NCBI GenBank assembly: GCA_016742125.1 | Contig: JACVCM010000011.1 | Coordinates: 1 to 51,660, forward strand | DNA: 51,660 nt | Reading direction: 5' to 3' | From: Sphingomonadaceae bacterium | GTDB taxonomy: Bacteria > Pseudomonadota > Alphaproteobacteria > Sphingomonadales > Sphingomonadaceae | In this document: piece after piece, positions 9,059 to 17,794 of the stretch | Layout: each line of letters opens with the position of its first letter | Numbering within the stretch: the first letter of the stretch is position 1 | The notes under the pieces: model-generated | Databases searched by the model: none | What the model was told of the DNA's origin: nothing | The model's input: the letters and a program-made list of their open reading frames with translations, nothing else | Translations under genes and position numbers: made by a program

Positions 9059-9628
9059 TTATTCGACTGTTGCCTCAACCTGCCGCATTTCCACCAAAGC
9101 GTTGGCAATAGCCTCGTTAAACGCCAGCAAATCTTCGGGGCTGCGGCTGGTAATGATATTGCCGTCGACCGAGACTGCCCTGTCCACCACGAGCGCTCCT
9201 GCATTCACCAGGTCGGTGCGGATCGAACCGTAGCTTGTCATGGTACGGCCCTCGGCGAGGTCGGCCTCGACCAAAAGCCAGGGAGCGTGGCAAATAGCGG
9301 CCAGCGGCTTGCCGGTTTCGGCAAACTCCCGAACGAACGCGACTGCATCCGCATTGGCACGCAAGATGTCCGGGTTCATCTGACCACCGGGAAGGATCAG
9401 CGAATCGTAATCGTCGACATTTGCCTTTTCCAGCGCAAGATCGACCTTCACGGACGCGCCCCAATCATCCTCTCTCCAGCCCCTGATTTCGCCTTTCTCC
9501 GGCGAGATCACAGTTACCTCGGCCCCGGCCGATGACAATTGCTGCATCGGGTCCATCAGTTCGGATTGTTCGAAGCCATTGGTTGCAAGAATGGCGATTT
9601 TGTAACCTTTGAGAACGGGGAGCGCCAT
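9059..9628 (-). CDS. DJ-1/PfpI family protein (type 1 glutamine amidotransferase fold)
   Basis: The start at 9628 (MALPVLKGYKIAILATNGFE) gives 189 residues, the usual length for YhbO/PfpI proteins; the open frame extends further upstream but lacks family similarity. The nucleophile elbow AAICHAPWLL holds C113-H114. E20 in the ATNGFEQSEL segment is the conserved acidic partner. SLILPGGQMNPD is the oxyanion-region glycine-rich loop. Members act as deglycases, glyoxalases or proteases and support stress resistance; the activity here cannot be told from sequence. It lies 71 bp downstream of corA on the same strand. Confidence 0.88.
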   Translation of the reverse strand: MALPVLKGYKIAILATNGFEQSELMDPMQQLSSAGAEVTVISPEKGEIRGWREDDWGASVKVDLALEKANVDDYDSLILPGGQMNPDILRANADAVAFVREFAETGKPLAAICHAPWLLVEADLAEGRTMTSYGSIRTDLVNAGALVVDRAVSVDGNIITSRSPEDLLAFNEAIANALVEMRQVEATVE

Positions 9629-9699
9629 GTGATATGTCCTTTCGCGGCTGATGTTCCAATGGAACACCGTGCCGCGAGTTCGGTTCCGAACAACTCGCC

Positions 9700-10668
9700 T
9701 TACAGCCAGCCTGACTGCTTGAAGCGGACATAAAGCGTCAGGCATATGGTCGCCATGATCCCGACCGCTATGAAATAGCCATATTGCCACTGTAGTTCCG
9801 GCATGAACTCGAAATTCATGCCGTAAATTCCGGCGATTGCCGTCGGAACGGCCAGGATAGCGGCCCAAGCCGCCAGCTGCCGGGTGATAGCGCCTTGTCT
9901 TTGATGCTCGAGCAAGCCGCTGGTCTCGATGACGCTGGTCAGCGTATCCTTCAATCCCGCCACGCGGTAACTCACCCGTCGAACATGGTCCTGCAGGTCA
10001 CGGAAATAGGGATGTATGTCCGGATCGATCGGCGGCACCGCCAGATTGATGCAGCGGGCAGTCAGATCTTCCATAGGCCCCAATATCCGCTGCAAGCGGA
10101 ACAGGTCTCTTCGCAGGGTAAACAGCCGCGCGATTTGCGCACGGGTCAGAAAGCTATCGAGTACTTGGTCCTCGATGGCAAGCACTTGCTCTTCCAGGCT
10201 GTCTACGACATCAAAATAACCGTCGACAATGAAGTCCAATATGGCGTGTAGAACATAATCCGGCCCGCCCCTCAAAAGCCACGGCGTTGCCTCGAGCTGC
10301 TGCCTGACCGGTTGATGGCTGCGCTCCGACCCGTGACGCACCGTTACGATGAACTGCCGTCCGACGAAAATCGCCGTATTGCCATAGACGATCCGCCCCG
10401 CCTCCAGCCGCATCGTCCGGGCCACGACAAACAGATGATCGCCATAGCTTTCCATCTTTGGCAAATGCCGCGGGTCCAGGGCATCCTCTACAGCCAGTTC
10501 GTGCAGTCCGAAATGCTCCTGAATTTTCTTTACTGTCGCATCATCAGGCTCATTGAGACCGATCCAAATGAAGTCCTCTTTCTTGTCGAGATGCGGCAAT
10601 GGTTGCGACAGATCGACGTCGGACAATAGCCGCCCGTCGCGGTAGATGCGGGCGGCAATAACAGTCAT
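9700..10668 (-). CDS. corA: CorA-type magnesium/divalent cation transporter
   Basis: A 322-residue protein with a large soluble N-terminal domain and two C-terminal membrane helices. The signature YGMNFEFMPELQWQYG carries the GMN selectivity motif between the helices, and the short C-terminus ends in basic FKQSGWL, as usual in CorA. It makes a homopentameric inner-membrane channel for Mg2+ (also Co2+/Ni2+). Its ATG overlaps the lysS stop (ATGA at 10665-10668), so it is the second gene of a lysS-corA unit. The pairing is not functionally obvious. Confidence 0.92.
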   Translation of the reverse strand: MTVIAARIYRDGRLLSDVDLSQPLPHLDKKEDFIWIGLNEPDDATVKKIQEHFGLHELAVEDALDPRHLPKMESYGDHLFVVARTMRLEAGRIVYGNTAIFVGRQFIVTVRHGSERSHQPVRQQLEATPWLLRGGPDYVLHAILDFIVDGYFDVVDSLEEQVLAIEDQVLDSFLTRAQIARLFTLRRDLFRLQRILGPMEDLTARCINLAVPPIDPDIHPYFRDLQDHVRRVSYRVAGLKDTLTSVIETSGLLEHQRQGAITRQLAAWAAILAVPTAIAGIYGMNFEFMPELQWQYGYFIAVGIMATICLTLYVRFKQSGWL

Positions 10669-12206
10669 GCAAGCGCCTCTGCAATCAATTGGCGGCTGTT
10701 ATCGACGCCATAGAGCGCGATGAAGCTGCCCATTCGCGGGCCTGCGCTGGAGCCAAGCAAGGTTTCGTAAAGTGCCTTGAACCAGTCGCGCAGATTTTCG
10801 AAACCGCCTTCCTTGCCGATTTCATAGACGATATTCTGGATGTCTTCAGCGGTCGCATCGGCGGGAAGCGCGGCAAGCCTTGCGTCGAGCGTCTGCAGAG
10901 CCGCCACTTCCACGCCCTCCGGCTTGCGCTTCTGTAAGGTCGGCGCAACAAAATCGCGGTTATAGGCGAGTGCGATCGGGATCAGCTCGGCCAGTTCGGG
11001 CGACGTTTCGGCGCTCACATTCTCGGCATAATTGCCCAGATAAGCCCAGACCTGTTCCGCAGTTGCCCCTGCCCCCATAACGCCGACAAGGTTCAGCAAC
11101 AGCCCGAAGGTCACCGGCGGCTGGCCGGTCGGGACGTTGCCGTTGTGGATATGGTGGACCGGATTCCCCAACCGCTTTTCCAGCGGCTGTTCGTGCCACT
11201 GGGCGCGGAACTGGAAATATTCATCGACCGCCTTCGGGACCACACCGAGATGCAGCTGCTTGGCGCTCTTCGGTTCGCGATAGGCATAGAAAGCCACGCT
11301 ATTCTCGGTACCATATTTCAGCCAGTCTTCGAGCGCCAAACCATTGCCTTTGGACTTCGAAATCTTCTCGCCCTTTTCGTCGAGGAACATTTCGTAAATC
11401 AGGCTTTCGGGCGGTCGGCCACCCAGCACGCGGGCAATCTTGCCCGACTGGATACCGCTGTCAGTCAGGTCCTTGCCGTACATTTCATAATCGACGCCCA
11501 GCGCGACCCAGCGCATCGCCCAATCGACCTTCCACTGCAGCTTGGCTCTGCCACCGAGGATCGATTGCGTCACCCGCTCGCCCTCATCGTCGAATGAGAT
11601 CAATCCCGCCTCGGCATCCACAACCTCCACAGGCACCTGCAGCACGATGCCGCTCTTTTCGCTGATGGGTAGCACTGGCGAATAGGTCGCGGCGCGTTCC
11701 TTGCGGAGCGTCGGCAACATGATGTCCATGATACCTTGATAGTTGCGCAGCACATTCTTCAGCGCATCGTCAAATGCTCCGCTTTCATAGCGGCTGGATG
11801 ACGAGATGAATTCATATTCAAAGCCGAACTGGTCGAGAAATTCCCGCAGCATCGCATTGTTGTGCGCGGCAAAGCTATCATATTTATCGAACGGATCGGG
11901 GATACGCGACAGGGGCTTGCCGAGATGCTCAGCCAGCATTGCCTGATTGGGAACATTATCCGGGACCTTGCGCAGTCCGTCCATATCATCCGAAAATTCG
12001 ATAAGCCGCGTGGGGGCGTCGGACAGTGCCGCAAAAGCATTGCGTACCATCGTCGTCCGCAGCACCTCGTTGAAGGTGCCGATATGCGGCAGGCCGGAGG
12101 GACCATAACCGCACTCAAACACAATTGCTTCGCCGCCCGGCTTTCCCTGCGGATAGCGTTTCAGCAACCGCCGCGCCTCTTCATAGGGCCAGGCTTTCGA
12201 AGCCAT
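10665..12206 (-). CDS. lysS: Lysine--tRNA ligase, class I (archaeal type)
   Basis: The start is placed at 12206 (MASKAWPYEEARRLLKRYPQ), giving 513 residues, the family norm; a longer open frame reaches 12749 but runs into the divergent helicase gene. The class I signatures are clear: GPSGLPHIGTFNEV (HIGH-like) near residue 45 and EKISKSKGNGL (KMSKS-like) near residue 285. The enzyme charges tRNA-Lys. Class I LysRS is known in archaea, spirochaetes and many alphaproteobacteria in place of the class II enzyme. It is divergent from the helicase gene with about 56 bp between the starts, and translationally coupled to corA. Confidence 0.93.
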   Translation of the reverse strand: MASKAWPYEEARRLLKRYPQGKPGGEAIVFECGYGPSGLPHIGTFNEVLRTTMVRNAFAALSDAPTRLIEFSDDMDGLRKVPDNVPNQAMLAEHLGKPLSRIPDPFDKYDSFAAHNNAMLREFLDQFGFEYEFISSSSRYESGAFDDALKNVLRNYQGIMDIMLPTLRKERAATYSPVLPISEKSGIVLQVPVEVVDAEAGLISFDDEGERVTQSILGGRAKLQWKVDWAMRWVALGVDYEMYGKDLTDSGIQSGKIARVLGGRPPESLIYEMFLDEKGEKISKSKGNGLALEDWLKYGTENSVAFYAYREPKSAKQLHLGVVPKAVDEYFQFRAQWHEQPLEKRLGNPVHHIHNGNVPTGQPPVTFGLLLNLVGVMGAGATAEQVWAYLGNYAENVSAETSPELAELIPIALAYNRDFVAPTLQKRKPEGVEVAALQTLDARLAALPADATAEDIQNIVYEIGKEGGFENLRDWFKALYETLLGSSAGPRMGSFIALYGVDNSRQLIAEALA

Positions 12207-12262
12207 TGCTATTGCGCGAAGGTCAGTCACTTGTTGCTCTTTCGTTCCGTTTGCGCCAATCC

Positions 12263-15004
12263 GTGGCGGTGGAAACTCCCCTAGCCTTTCCAGCGCTTCA
12301 TGCAAGCCATGCCGGTATCTGGCTGGCCAGTCCCGACGGGCAGGTGAGGACGGTTGGCAAGGGCGAGGCGGTGGGCCGCGCGGCGGAAACACCGATGGTG
12401 ATGCTGAACGCACCGCTTCTGGCACAAAGGTTGGGTTATGCGGAGCTTTCGGGGCTGGATGTGCTGGAGCTGTTTGCCTTTGTCCATCCGGCACGCTTTG
12501 TCGTGCCAACGGCAAAAGGAATGGCCGACATGCTTGGGCTGCCAACTCCTCCCGCCGATCAGGCCATTCCAGCGTTCCTGCTTGCTGCGACTGGAAAATT
12601 GCTGGCGACGATCGCCGATCCTGATTGGCCCGAGCGCGAGGGCGCATGGGACAGCGCGCAAGCGTTGATGCGGCTGCGCTGGCCTTGGGCCAATCTGGTT
12701 CTGCGCCACCTGGCCAAACCCGACAAGCCCGACCGCTGGCTATTTGCAAGGCTACCCGAATGGGAGGAAGCCGCGCCGCGTAGCCCTCCGCATGTTGTCA
12801 CACTCGGCGACGATGTCGTGCAAGGGCAACTTGCATCGCTGGTCGGCGGCGACGCCGAAACACGGCAAGGCCAGCGCGATTTTGCACAGGCGGCCGCCCG
12901 CATATTCGCTCCACGTGCGCGTAAGGGAGAACCCAATATGGTGCTCGCTGAAGCGGGCACAGGTATTGGCAAGACGCTGGGATATCTGGCGCCTGCCTCG
13001 CTTTGGGCGAAGACAGCCCATGGCGCTGTATGGATTTCTACCTTTACAAAGGCGCTGCAGCGCCAGTTGGTGCGCGAGGCGAAGCGGATTTATCCGGACG
13101 CCGAAACCTTTAAATCCAAGGTCGTGGTCCGCAAGGGACGGGAAAACTATCTGTGCCTGCTCAATCTGGAAGATGCCCTGCAAGGGGGGTTTGCCGGGCG
13201 CGCGGCAACGTTGGCCCATCTTGTGGCACGTTGGGCGGCCTACACAAAGGACGGCGACATGATCGGTGGCGACTTGCCCGGTTGGCTGCCCACCCTTTTC
13301 CGCCGCAACGGCTCGACCGCGCTGACCGACCGGCGAGGCGAGTGTATCTATGCCGGATGCCCGCATTATAAAAAATGCTTTATCGAACGCGCGGCACGCG
13401 CATCGGTGCAGGCGGATATCGTCATCGCCAACCATGCGCTGATGATGGTGAACGCTGCGCGCGGCCGGGATGAGGTCAGTCGGCCCACGCGGATCATCTT
13501 CGACGAAGGGCATCATCTTTTCGATGCGGCGGATTCGATGTTTGCAGCTGCGCTTACCGGGCAGGAGACGGTCGAGCTACGCCGCTGGGTGATCGGTCCC
13601 GAAGGCAAATCACGCGGGCGGCGGCGCGGATTGGCGGCGCGGTTGGCCGACGTGGCATCCTACGACGAGGAAGGCGGGGTCGCGATCGAAATGGCACGCA
13701 TGGCGGCCGAGGCGCTGCCGGGCGAGGGCTGGCTTGGTCGTGTGGCGGAAGGCACACCATCCGGACCGCTCGAGCGCCTGTTATCGGCGATTCGGACCAT
13801 GGTGTTCGCCCGCGACGAAAGCAACGCTGCCGAAAGCGGCTATGGCCTTGAAACCGAGCTTGCCGATCCCGATCCCGCCGTCATCGATGCCGTTGCCGAT
13901 GCGCAGATTGCGTTGGAGGCGCTTGCCCGGCCGTTAACAGTCCTCGGCCAAAGACTGGAAGCCTTGGTTTCCGATCCCCCGGACTGGCTCGACGGCGCGG
14001 CGCGCGCGCGCGTGGAAGGGGCCATGGCCAGCCTTGGTTGGCGGATCGATACATTGCGCGCATGGATTTCGATGTTGGCACGGGCGGTGGGGCCGGTCGA
14101 CCCGGATTTCGTCGACTGGCTCGCGATCGACAGATTTGAGGGCCGCGACATGGACGTTGGGATGCACCGCCACTGGCTCGACCCGATGAAGCCGGTCGCC
14201 GACATAGTACTGAAACCCAGCCATGGCGTCTTGGCGACCTCGGCGACGCTGCGCAGTGGCGGGGATTGGCGCACTGCTGAGGAGCGTACGGGCGCGGTTC
14301 ATCTCGACCACCAGGCTGCACATTTTTCTGCAACCAGTCCTTTCGATTATGCCACGCAATCCGAAGTGCTGATCGTTACCGACGTAAAGCGCGGGGATAT
14401 GGGGGCGCTTGCGGGCGCCTACGCCTCGCTGATTTCAGCATCGGGTGGCGGAGCGCTCGGTTTGTTCACCGCGATCCGGCGGCTGCGTTCCACCTATGCG
14501 CGAATTGCCGACCGCCTCGCCCGCGATGGCCTGCCGCTCTATGCACAGCATGTCGACCCCATCGATACCGGCACATTGGTCGACATCTTCAGGGATGATC
14601 CACATGCTAGCCTGCTCGGCACTGATGCCCTGCGCGATGGCGTGGACGTGCCGGGCCATTCGTTACGGCTGGTCATCATGGAGCAGGTGCCCTGGCCGCG
14701 TCCCGACATCCTCCACCGTGCTCGGCGGCTGGCCTATGGTGGCAACGACTATGACGACCGGATCATCCGTGCCCGTATGGCGCAGGCGTTCGGCCGATTG
14801 ATCCGCAGTTCGGGCGACAAAGGTCATTTCGTGCTGCTGTCTTCCGCCGTGCCCAGCCGACTGCTCACGGCCTTTCCGCCCGGTGCGCCAGTGCGCCGGG
14901 TAACATTGGAGGAAGCGGTTAACTCCATCAAAACAGGTCTTTCCCCCGTCACAAATTTGCGGCAGGACGCTGTCGAGGATTTCGACAAGAGCAATCTGTT
15001 TTGA
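12263..15004 (+). CDS. ATP-dependent DNA helicase, DinG/XPD-type with Fe-S cysteines
   Basis: The start is taken as GTG 12263 (12269 also possible), since upstream sequence overlaps lysS. About 913 residues. The N-terminal 200 residues are a family-specific extension. Walker A is AEAGTGIGKT near 229-238. Four cysteines, C298, C361, C366 and C372, match the Fe-S cluster domain of XPD/DinG helicases. The DEGH box is at 414-417 (IFDEGHHLFD). Motif III is LATSATL, and the C-terminal motif VI is AQAFGRLIRSSGDKG. The family is a superfamily 2, 5'-3' helicase used in replication and repair. Its stop overlaps the next start as TTGA. Confidence 0.9.
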   Translation: MAVETPLAFPALHASHAGIWLASPDGQVRTVGKGEAVGRAAETPMVMLNAPLLAQRLGYAELSGLDVLELFAFVHPARFVVPTAKGMADMLGLPTPPADQAIPAFLLAATGKLLATIADPDWPEREGAWDSAQALMRLRWPWANLVLRHLAKPDKPDRWLFARLPEWEEAAPRSPPHVVTLGDDVVQGQLASLVGGDAETRQGQRDFAQAAARIFAPRARKGEPNMVLAEAGTGIGKTLGYLAPASLWAKTAHGAVWISTFTKALQRQLVREAKRIYPDAETFKSKVVVRKGRENYLCLLNLEDALQGGFAGRAATLAHLVARWAAYTKDGDMIGGDLPGWLPTLFRRNGSTALTDRRGECIYAGCPHYKKCFIERAARASVQADIVIANHALMMVNAARGRDEVSRPTRIIFDEGHHLFDAADSMFAAALTGQETVELRRWVIGPEGKSRGRRRGLAARLADVASYDEEGGVAIEMARMAAEALPGEGWLGRVAEGTPSGPLERLLSAIRTMVFARDESNAAESGYGLETELADPDPAVIDAVADAQIALEALARPLTVLGQRLEALVSDPPDWLDGAARARVEGAMASLGWRIDTLRAWISMLARAVGPVDPDFVDWLAIDRFEGRDMDVGMHRHWLDPMKPVADIVLKPSHGVLATSATLRSGGDWRTAEERTGAVHLDHQAAHFSATSPFDYATQSEVLIVTDVKRGDMGALAGAYASLISASGGGALGLFTAIRRLRSTYARIADRLARDGLPLYAQHVDPIDTGTLVDIFRDDPHASLLGTDALRDGVDVPGHSLRLVIMEQVPWPRPDILHRARRLAYGGNDYDDRIIRARMAQAFGRLIRSSGDKGHFVLLSSAVPSRLLTAFPPGAPVRRVTLEEAVNSIKTGLSPVTNLRQDAVEDFDKSNLF

Positions 15005-15546
15005 CACTGACCCTGACATTGTTACGCCACGCCAAATCGAGTTGGGATGACGCGATTCCAAGGGATTTCGACCGCCCCTTGAACAAGCGCGGGGAGAAGG
15101 CGGCCGTCACCGTTGGCAAATGGGTGAAGGACAGTGGTCTTTCATTCGACCATGTTGTCGCCAGTCCGGCGGTGCGGGTCACCGATACCATTGACCAGTT
15201 TACGAAAGGTACAGGCGAGCCCATCGATGCGACATGGGACCGGCGCATCTACCTTGCCTCAGCCGCGACACTGATGGATGTGCTTCGCGACCAATCCGAC
15301 GCCTACAAGGATATATTGATGGTGGGCCACAATCCCGGAATGGAAGATCTTGTCTTCGACATCGTGCCCGATGACGGCAGCTCACCATTGCGCGATCTGG
15401 TTTGGGAGAAATATCCGACGGCTGCCATAGCGCGGATGGAGTTGAATATAGACAGCTGGGCAGACATCGACCGCAAGTGCGGGAAGCTGACGCACTTTAT
15501 CCGTCCGCGGGATCTTGACCCGGAGCTGGGGCCCGAAGAGGAATGA
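15001..15546 (+). CDS. Histidine phosphatase family protein, SixA-like
   Basis: The only start that keeps the whole domain is TTG at 15001, which overlaps the helicase stop (TTGA); an AAGAG stretch lies a few bases upstream. The protein is 181 residues. It opens TLTLLRHAKSSWDD with the catalytic histidine of the RHG-type motif. RPLNKRGEKAA and VVASPAVRVTDT are typical of SixA (phosphohistidine phosphatase), and MVGHNPGMEDL holds the second catalytic histidine. SixA dephosphorylates phosphohistidine proteins such as NPr in the nitrogen PTS. The target here is not shown. It is coupled to the GNAT gene by ATGA. Confidence 0.85.
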   Translation: MTLTLTLLRHAKSSWDDAIPRDFDRPLNKRGEKAAVTVGKWVKDSGLSFDHVVASPAVRVTDTIDQFTKGTGEPIDATWDRRIYLASAATLMDVLRDQSDAYKDILMVGHNPGMEDLVFDIVPDDGSSPLRDLVWEKYPTAAIARMELNIDSWADIDRKCGKLTHFIRPRDLDPELGPEEE

Positions 15547-16061
15547 CACCCGTCGGCTGGCGCAGAGCCGGACCAGAAGATGCAGAGGCGCTTGCTCACT
15601 TGGGGGCGGCAACCTTTCTTACCACCTTTGCTTTCGACCATCCGGGCAAGCCGTTAATCGATCATCTGAACACAGAGCACAGCGTGGCCTATTATACCGG
15701 CAAGCTTGCCGACCCGGCTGTCGATATTGTCATAGGAGAAACACCGCTGGGCGCACCGGTCGGCTATGTCATGATGGTTCCTCCGGAGCATCCGCAACTG
15801 CAGCAGGATGGCGACATCGAGCTCAAGCGTATTTACCTCCTCGGTCCGTGGCAGGGCGGCGGAAATGGCCGGGCCTTGCTTGACCAGGCACTTGCCGTTG
15901 CGAAACGCCGCATGGCCCGACGGGTGCTATTGGCTGTGTATGAAAGTAATAAGCGCGCTGTCGCCTTCTATGAACGCGCAGGCTTTCGACATATTGGAGA
16001 GACGGTATTCATGGTTGGCGAGGTGCCGTTTCGCGACATGGTCTATGCCCGACCAATGTAG
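15543..16061 (+). CDS. GNAT family N-acetyltransferase
   Basis: A 172-residue acetyltransferase. The GNAT fold shows IELKRIYLLGPWQGGGNGRALLDQA (abbreviated core GPWQGGGNGRALL), where the Q/R-x-x-G-x-G/A acetyl-CoA loop is QGGGNGRA. YESNKRAVAFYERAGFRHIG is the C-terminal GNAT motif. It starts within the previous stop (ATGA), so helicase, phosphatase and acetyltransferase form one three-gene unit. The acceptor amine is unknown; protein N-terminal or small-molecule acetylation are both possible. Confidence 0.88.
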   Translation: MTPVGWRRAGPEDAEALAHLGAATFLTTFAFDHPGKPLIDHLNTEHSVAYYTGKLADPAVDIVIGETPLGAPVGYVMMVPPEHPQLQQDGDIELKRIYLLGPWQGGGNGRALLDQALAVAKRRMARRVLLAVYESNKRAVAFYERAGFRHIGETVFMVGEVPFRDMVYARPM

Positions 16062-16064
16062 TGT

Positions 16065-16436
16065 TCATGCGGCAGCCAAGGCTGCCGAAAGACGATTCCT
16101 GACGGCCCGCAATGATTCGAAGTCGATGCTAGGCCTGTCCTGATTTGTCGACGGGGTGGGCGCGTCGGGAAGCGCAGTCTGTGCAGGAGCCGCTAACCCG
16201 CTGCTCAAATATTTGCGCGCGCCCTTTATCGTATAGCCTTCACTGTACAAAAGCCGGTTGATCGTGTGCAGTAGCGCCACATCGTCGGGCCGGTACAATC
16301 GCCGTCCACCCGCCCGTTTCAACGGCTTCAGCATCGGAAACTGTTCTTCCCAATAGCGTAATATATGCGTCCGCACGCCAAGCGCTTCCGCCATTTCGCC
16401 GATGGTCCGGAACGCGTCGGCTGACTTGTCGCCCAT
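16065..16436 (-). CDS. MerR family transcriptional regulator (fabH-ihfA linked)
   Basis: A 123-residue protein with an N-terminal MerR winged helix: FRTIGEMAEALGVRTHILRYWEEQFPML is the HTH plus wing 1 (first 20 residues of the motif are FRTIGEMAEALGVRTHILRY). The wing continues with RRLYRPDDVALLHTINRLLY. The C-terminal part (residues 80-123) is short and disordered, with no metal or drug-binding domain. Such short MerR proteins conserved after ihfA are common in alphaproteobacteria. It lies 5 bp downstream of ihfA, so it is probably cotranscribed. Targets are unknown. Confidence 0.88.
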   Translation of the reverse strand: MGDKSADAFRTIGEMAEALGVRTHILRYWEEQFPMLKPLKRAGGRRLYRPDDVALLHTINRLLYSEGYTIKGARKYLSSGLAAPAQTALPDAPTPSTNQDRPSIDFESLRAVRNRLSAALAAA

Positions 16437-16441
16437 AAAGA

Positions 16442-16732
16442 CTATTTGACCTTTTGCCGCATGCCCTGACTGGCGCGGAAAGTCAGCACACGGCGAGGCG
16501 TAATCGGAACCTCTACGCCCGTTTTCGGATTGCGGCCGATACGCTGCCCCTTGTCGCGAAGCACAAAGGTCCCGAAACCCGATATCTTCACATTTTCGCC
16601 GTCAAGCAGCGCTTCCGTCATATGGCCGAGAATGGATTCGATCATTGCCGCAGCGTCTGCCCTGGAAAGTCCAACCTGACGATTGAGCATCTCGGCCAAA
16701 TCGGCCCGCGTCAATGTACCTGCATCTGCCAT
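16442..16732 (-). CDS. ihfA: Integration host factor subunit alpha
   Basis: A 96-residue HU/IHF-fold protein. GENVKISGFGTFVLRDKGQR and RIGRNPKTGVEVPITPRRVL give the beta arm with the proline that intercalates into DNA. The alpha-subunit assignment follows from the sequence and from the fabH-ihfA-merR order, which is conserved in alphaproteobacteria. IHF-alpha pairs with IHF-beta to bend DNA at promoters and in recombination. It sits 93 bp downstream of fabH. It may use its own promoter in that gap or read-through from rpmF-plsX-fabH. Confidence 0.92.
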   Translation of the reverse strand: MADAGTLTRADLAEMLNRQVGLSRADAAAMIESILGHMTEALLDGENVKISGFGTFVLRDKGQRIGRNPKTGVEVPITPRRVLTFRASQGMRQKVK

Positions 16733-16825
16733 ATACCGTCTCCCGACGTGCGACCCGTCTGTTGAGAAGCACCGGTTATATAATAAAAAAATGAGGTTGT
16801 AAAATGACGATCGTCGAAAATTATC

Positions 16826-17794
16826 CTACATTCGGACAACCGACGCCCCCCAGGTGAAGCCTCCGCCCATCGCTTCCAGCACCACAATATCGTCTGGCTT
16901 GATACGCCCGTCGCGCACCGCAACGTCCAATGCCAATGGCACCGACGCTGCCGAGGTATTGGCATGCTGGTCGACCGTGAGCACAACCTTGTCGGCCTCA
17001 AGCCCGAGCTTTTTGGCTGTTGCATCGATAATACGTGCATTAGCCTGGTGCGGCACCACCCAGTCTACTTCTTCCGGTGTCAATCCCGCTGCATCAAGCG
17101 TTTCGTACATCACGCTGGCAAGGTTCGTGACTGCATGGCGAAACACCTCGCGACCCTTCATTCGCAGCTTGCCGACCGTCCCCGTCGTCGATGGACCGCC
17201 ATCGACAAATAATAGCTGATTATGTTGACCGTCGGCATGCAAGCGGGTGGCCAGCACACCGCGTGGTCCCACCTCCGCCGAAAGCACGACGGCCCCCGCT
17301 CCGTCGCCGAACAATACGCAGGTTGCCCGGTCTTCCCAGTCGAGAATGCGGCTGAAGGTTTCCGATCCTATTACCAGAGCGTTTTTGGCCGAGCCGGCAC
17401 GTATCATGCTTTCGGCGACCGAAAAGGCATAGAGAAAGCCCGAACACACCGCGGCCACATCGAAGGCGACGCAACCATTACAGCCCAGCATGTGCTGGAC
17501 TATCGTTGCCGATGCGGGAAATGTCTGATCAGGGGTGGCGGTCGCGACGATGATGAGATTGATGTCCGCGGCAGACATGCCGGCTGCATCCAGCGCTTTG
17601 CGTGATGCGTCAGCCGCCAAAGTCGCGGTTGTTTCATCAGGTTCGGCAATATGGCGAAACTTGATGCCTGTACGCTCGGTAATCCATTCGTCCGATGTGT
17701 CGACTTTCGCGGCCAAATCGGCGTTTGAAACGCGGTTTCTCGGGAGAGCCGACCCTGTCCCCTTGATGACGGCGCGCAGGACGGCTTCGTTCAC
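16826..17794 (-). CDS. fabH: Beta-ketoacyl-ACP synthase III
   Basis: A 322-residue condensing enzyme that starts fatty acid synthesis from acetyl-CoA (or another primer) and malonyl-ACP. The catalytic triad is readable: C117 in FDVAAVCSGFLYA, H249 in VVPHQANARI, and N279 in DQHANTSAAS. The GxGxG-like FGDGAGAVVL and the C-terminal MGGGFTWGA motif are typical. Its ATG overlaps the plsX stop (ATGA at 17791-17794), so plsX and fabH are coupled. This is the standard plsX-fabH arrangement. Confidence 0.95.
   Translation of the reverse strand: MNEAVLRAVIKGTGSALPRNRVSNADLAAKVDTSDEWITERTGIKFRHIAEPDETTATLAADASRKALDAAGMSAADINLIIVATATPDQTFPASATIVQHMLGCNGCVAFDVAAVCSGFLYAFSVAESMIRAGSAKNALVIGSETFSRILDWEDRATCVLFGDGAGAVVLSAEVGPRGVLATRLHADGQHNQLLFVDGGPSTTGTVGKLRMKGREVFRHAVTNLASVMYETLDAAGLTPEEVDWVVPHQANARIIDATAKKLGLEADKVVLTVDQHANTSAASVPLALDVAVRDGRIKPDDIVVLEAMGGGFTWGASVVRM

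Noticed and set aside
10665..12206. Class I lysyl-tRNA synthetase as a recent archaeal transfer
   Set aside because: Class I LysRS is normal in many alphaproteobacteria, and nothing in the composition differs visibly from its neighbours.
12207..12749. N-terminal extension of lysS to 12749
   Set aside because: The added 180 residues are unlike LysRS and lie antisense to the helicase gene; the start at 12206 gives the family length.
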